Assembly: GCA_037179515.1 (NCBI GenBank)
Contig: JAXCGZ010019208.1
Location: 17,584 to 81,583 of the forward strand
Source of the DNA: Halocaridina rubra
Taxonomy: Eukaryota > Arthropoda > Malacostraca > Decapoda > Atyidae
DNA length: 64,000 bases
Direction: 5' to 3'
Shown here piece after piece: positions 62,489 through 64,000 of this stretch (the first letter of the stretch is position 1; each line of letters opens with the position of its first letter). The notes beneath the pieces were generated by a model that worked only from the letters and a program-made list of their open reading frames with translations, ran no database searches and was not told where the DNA came from. The translations under genes were made by a program, and so were the position numbers.

Positions 62489-64000
62489 CCGCCCATTGAA
62501 GTACTACGACTGAAGGTATCAAGATAACTCCAGGTTGTGACTTCCTTCAGGCACAGTTCTCTCCTTATGCCTACATCTCTTACTATCCCATTACACTTGA
62601 CAAGTCACAACACTCCCCATATGTTTCCTTTTGCTCCCTTTTTCCTCATTTTTGCTATAATTACGAAAGGTCCACAGCTTATGGCCCCCAATACCCGGCA
62701 TAGAGAGGTGGTAAGAATCTCCTAGGATCTTGTTGATTCCCCTACTGGCATGAGGGTAGACAAGTTTGGTGGTAGTAATGGTTCTGCCATTAACCTTGCA
62801 CCTCCTGATACATCTGCTTCTTTCACTCTTCACTATTCTAACATTCGTGGTCTGAACACTAATCTTTCATCTGTGGAATAGTACTTGGGTACATCCCTCC
62901 CTAGCCACCTCCATCTCTCTGATATCCAGCTGTCTAGCCATGCTTCCACTGACCCATTTCAAATCTCACACTATAACCTGTACTCTCATTTCTGTTCTAA
63001 ACGTGGGGTCTGTGCCAACTGCAACACTAACACGCCTATTGCAGGGCTCATGGACCTTGAATCCCCTGACTTTGATATTCTCTAGCTAAAAATCTATATC
63101 TCCACTACTACTATATTCCTTTACTTCTGCTACTGCTCTCCAAACTCCCCTGACTTTATAACTTTCTTTGAATATTTGTCTTATTGCCATGGGTCCTCGT
63201 TATCTTCTCACTCACATGCTGAGGTTCTCTATATTGGGAACTTCAATGTACACCACAGTGAGTGGCTTAATTCTTCTCAAACTAATGTGGGAGGAAGTGA
63301 GGCCTTTGATTTCTCTTTTACTCACGATCTGGAGCAGATTATCAAACATTCAATTCATGTCCCTGATTGCCACAAACATGCAGCCAACACTCTTGACCTA
63401 TTTCTTACTTCTTTAAAGTACATATATTGTGCTTTCCCCTTTTCGTAAATCTGACCACTCTGTGATCTCAATCTCTTCCATTTTTGCTCCTCCCCTCCTC
63501 CATCAGTTCCTCCTATTCAGCTCCGTCTTTGGCACTTTGACCGTACCCTATGTGATGACTTGCGTAACTTCCTCTTTGACTTTTCATGGAATGACTACTG
63601 GTTTTAGTCCCGTAACCCTGATCAGGTGGCCCTAAGAGTTGCCGAGATCATAACCTCGGGAATGGAGGCATTTATCCCCCCCTCTTTGAAAACTTTTTCT
63701 CCCCCTAATCCTAGGTTTGACGGTGCCTGCTCCATGGTTAATCAAGTCAGGGATTGGGCACAACGGTTGGACCATGCCTTTCCTTTTGATTTAACTATCT
63801 CTGCTTTAATTACAGTTAGGAATCGCTCTACTGCTCAGATTCGAAGGTCTATACAGCTCAAGCTTCCTTTTTAAGAAGGAAAGTTAATGACCTCAACTCC
63901 TCTCCCACTGATAAATGTTTCTCGTCCCTAGCCAAACACCTCTGTAACTCAAGCATTACCCCTCTCATTTGTTCTGATGGTTCTATTTAGCTTGTTCTCC
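62489..64000 (+). mobile_element. Jockey-like LINE, 5' part, continuing past the window
   Basis: The 5' region GCCCATTGAAGTACTACGAC then CTGAAGGTATCAAGA matches 24040-24070. The frames follow the copy at 24010-27455: L-M-A-P-N-T-R-H-R, Y-I-G-N-F-N-V-H-H-S-E-W (here Asn replaces the catalytic Asp of G-D-F-N), R-K-S-D-H-S-V-I-S. Many stops and frameshifts. It runs off the right edge before the reverse transcriptase. Confidence 0.87.

Overview
The window looks like nuclear DNA of an animal, most probably an arthropod and perhaps a decapod crustacean. It has intron-split coding sequence with GT/AG junctions, very long introns, many pogo/Tigger-type DNA transposons, jockey-like and CR1-like non-LTR retrotransposons, tRNA-derived SINEs, and an extreme load of (TA)n, (AAT)n and (GA)n microsatellites. 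The lineage is inferred from this repeat style; no host gene here fixes the species.

The only host gene I can support is on the minus strand. Ten exon positions between 58270 and 11525 join in phase into the C-terminal 462 residues, to the stop, of a polypeptide N-acetylgalactosaminyltransferase (GalNAc-T/pgant family, mucin-type O-glycosylation in the Golgi). The exons carry the family landmarks in order: F-T-N-E-A-W, D-S-H, G-G-F-T-W, W-G-G-E-N, C-S-R-V-G-H, then a three-repeat ricin-type lectin domain. The cytosolic tail, membrane anchor and stem exons are not visible and presumably lie beyond the right edge. The position after the D-S-H exon is represented twice (54341-54452 and 44195-44312). 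Phase arithmetic requires that exactly one is used, so these are predicted mutually exclusive exons. Just downstream of the first visible exon, four decayed copies of that exon's 3' end sit among (GA)n tracts.

Layout. 1-2520: CR1-like LINE, minus strand, running off the left edge. 3390-6203: LINE 3' scrap and two pogo-TIR elements. 6204-11524: sequence 3' of the gene, mostly unremarkable, with two long (TA)n tracts. 11525-28189: lectin exons separated by a dense nest of TA-target transposons, (TA)n tracts, palindromes, a tandem-array-bearing pogo element, and a jockey-like LINE inserted in a DNA transposon. 28190-39146: mostly ordinary intron with SINEs and exons 4-7. 39147-54340: introns around the two alternative exons, holding two head-to-head Tigger copies, a second tandem-array-bearing pogo element, an element encoding only a helix-turn-helix domain, and about 1 kb of (TA)n. 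54341-58270: catalytic exons and the exon-fragment repeats. 58271-64000: upstream intron with microsatellites, a CpG-rich patch and two more jockey-like LINE copies.

Nearly every (TA)n tract directly abuts the end of an element whose target site is TA, so microsatellite and transposon content appear linked. All transposon reading frames seen are broken; nothing here looks autonomously active.
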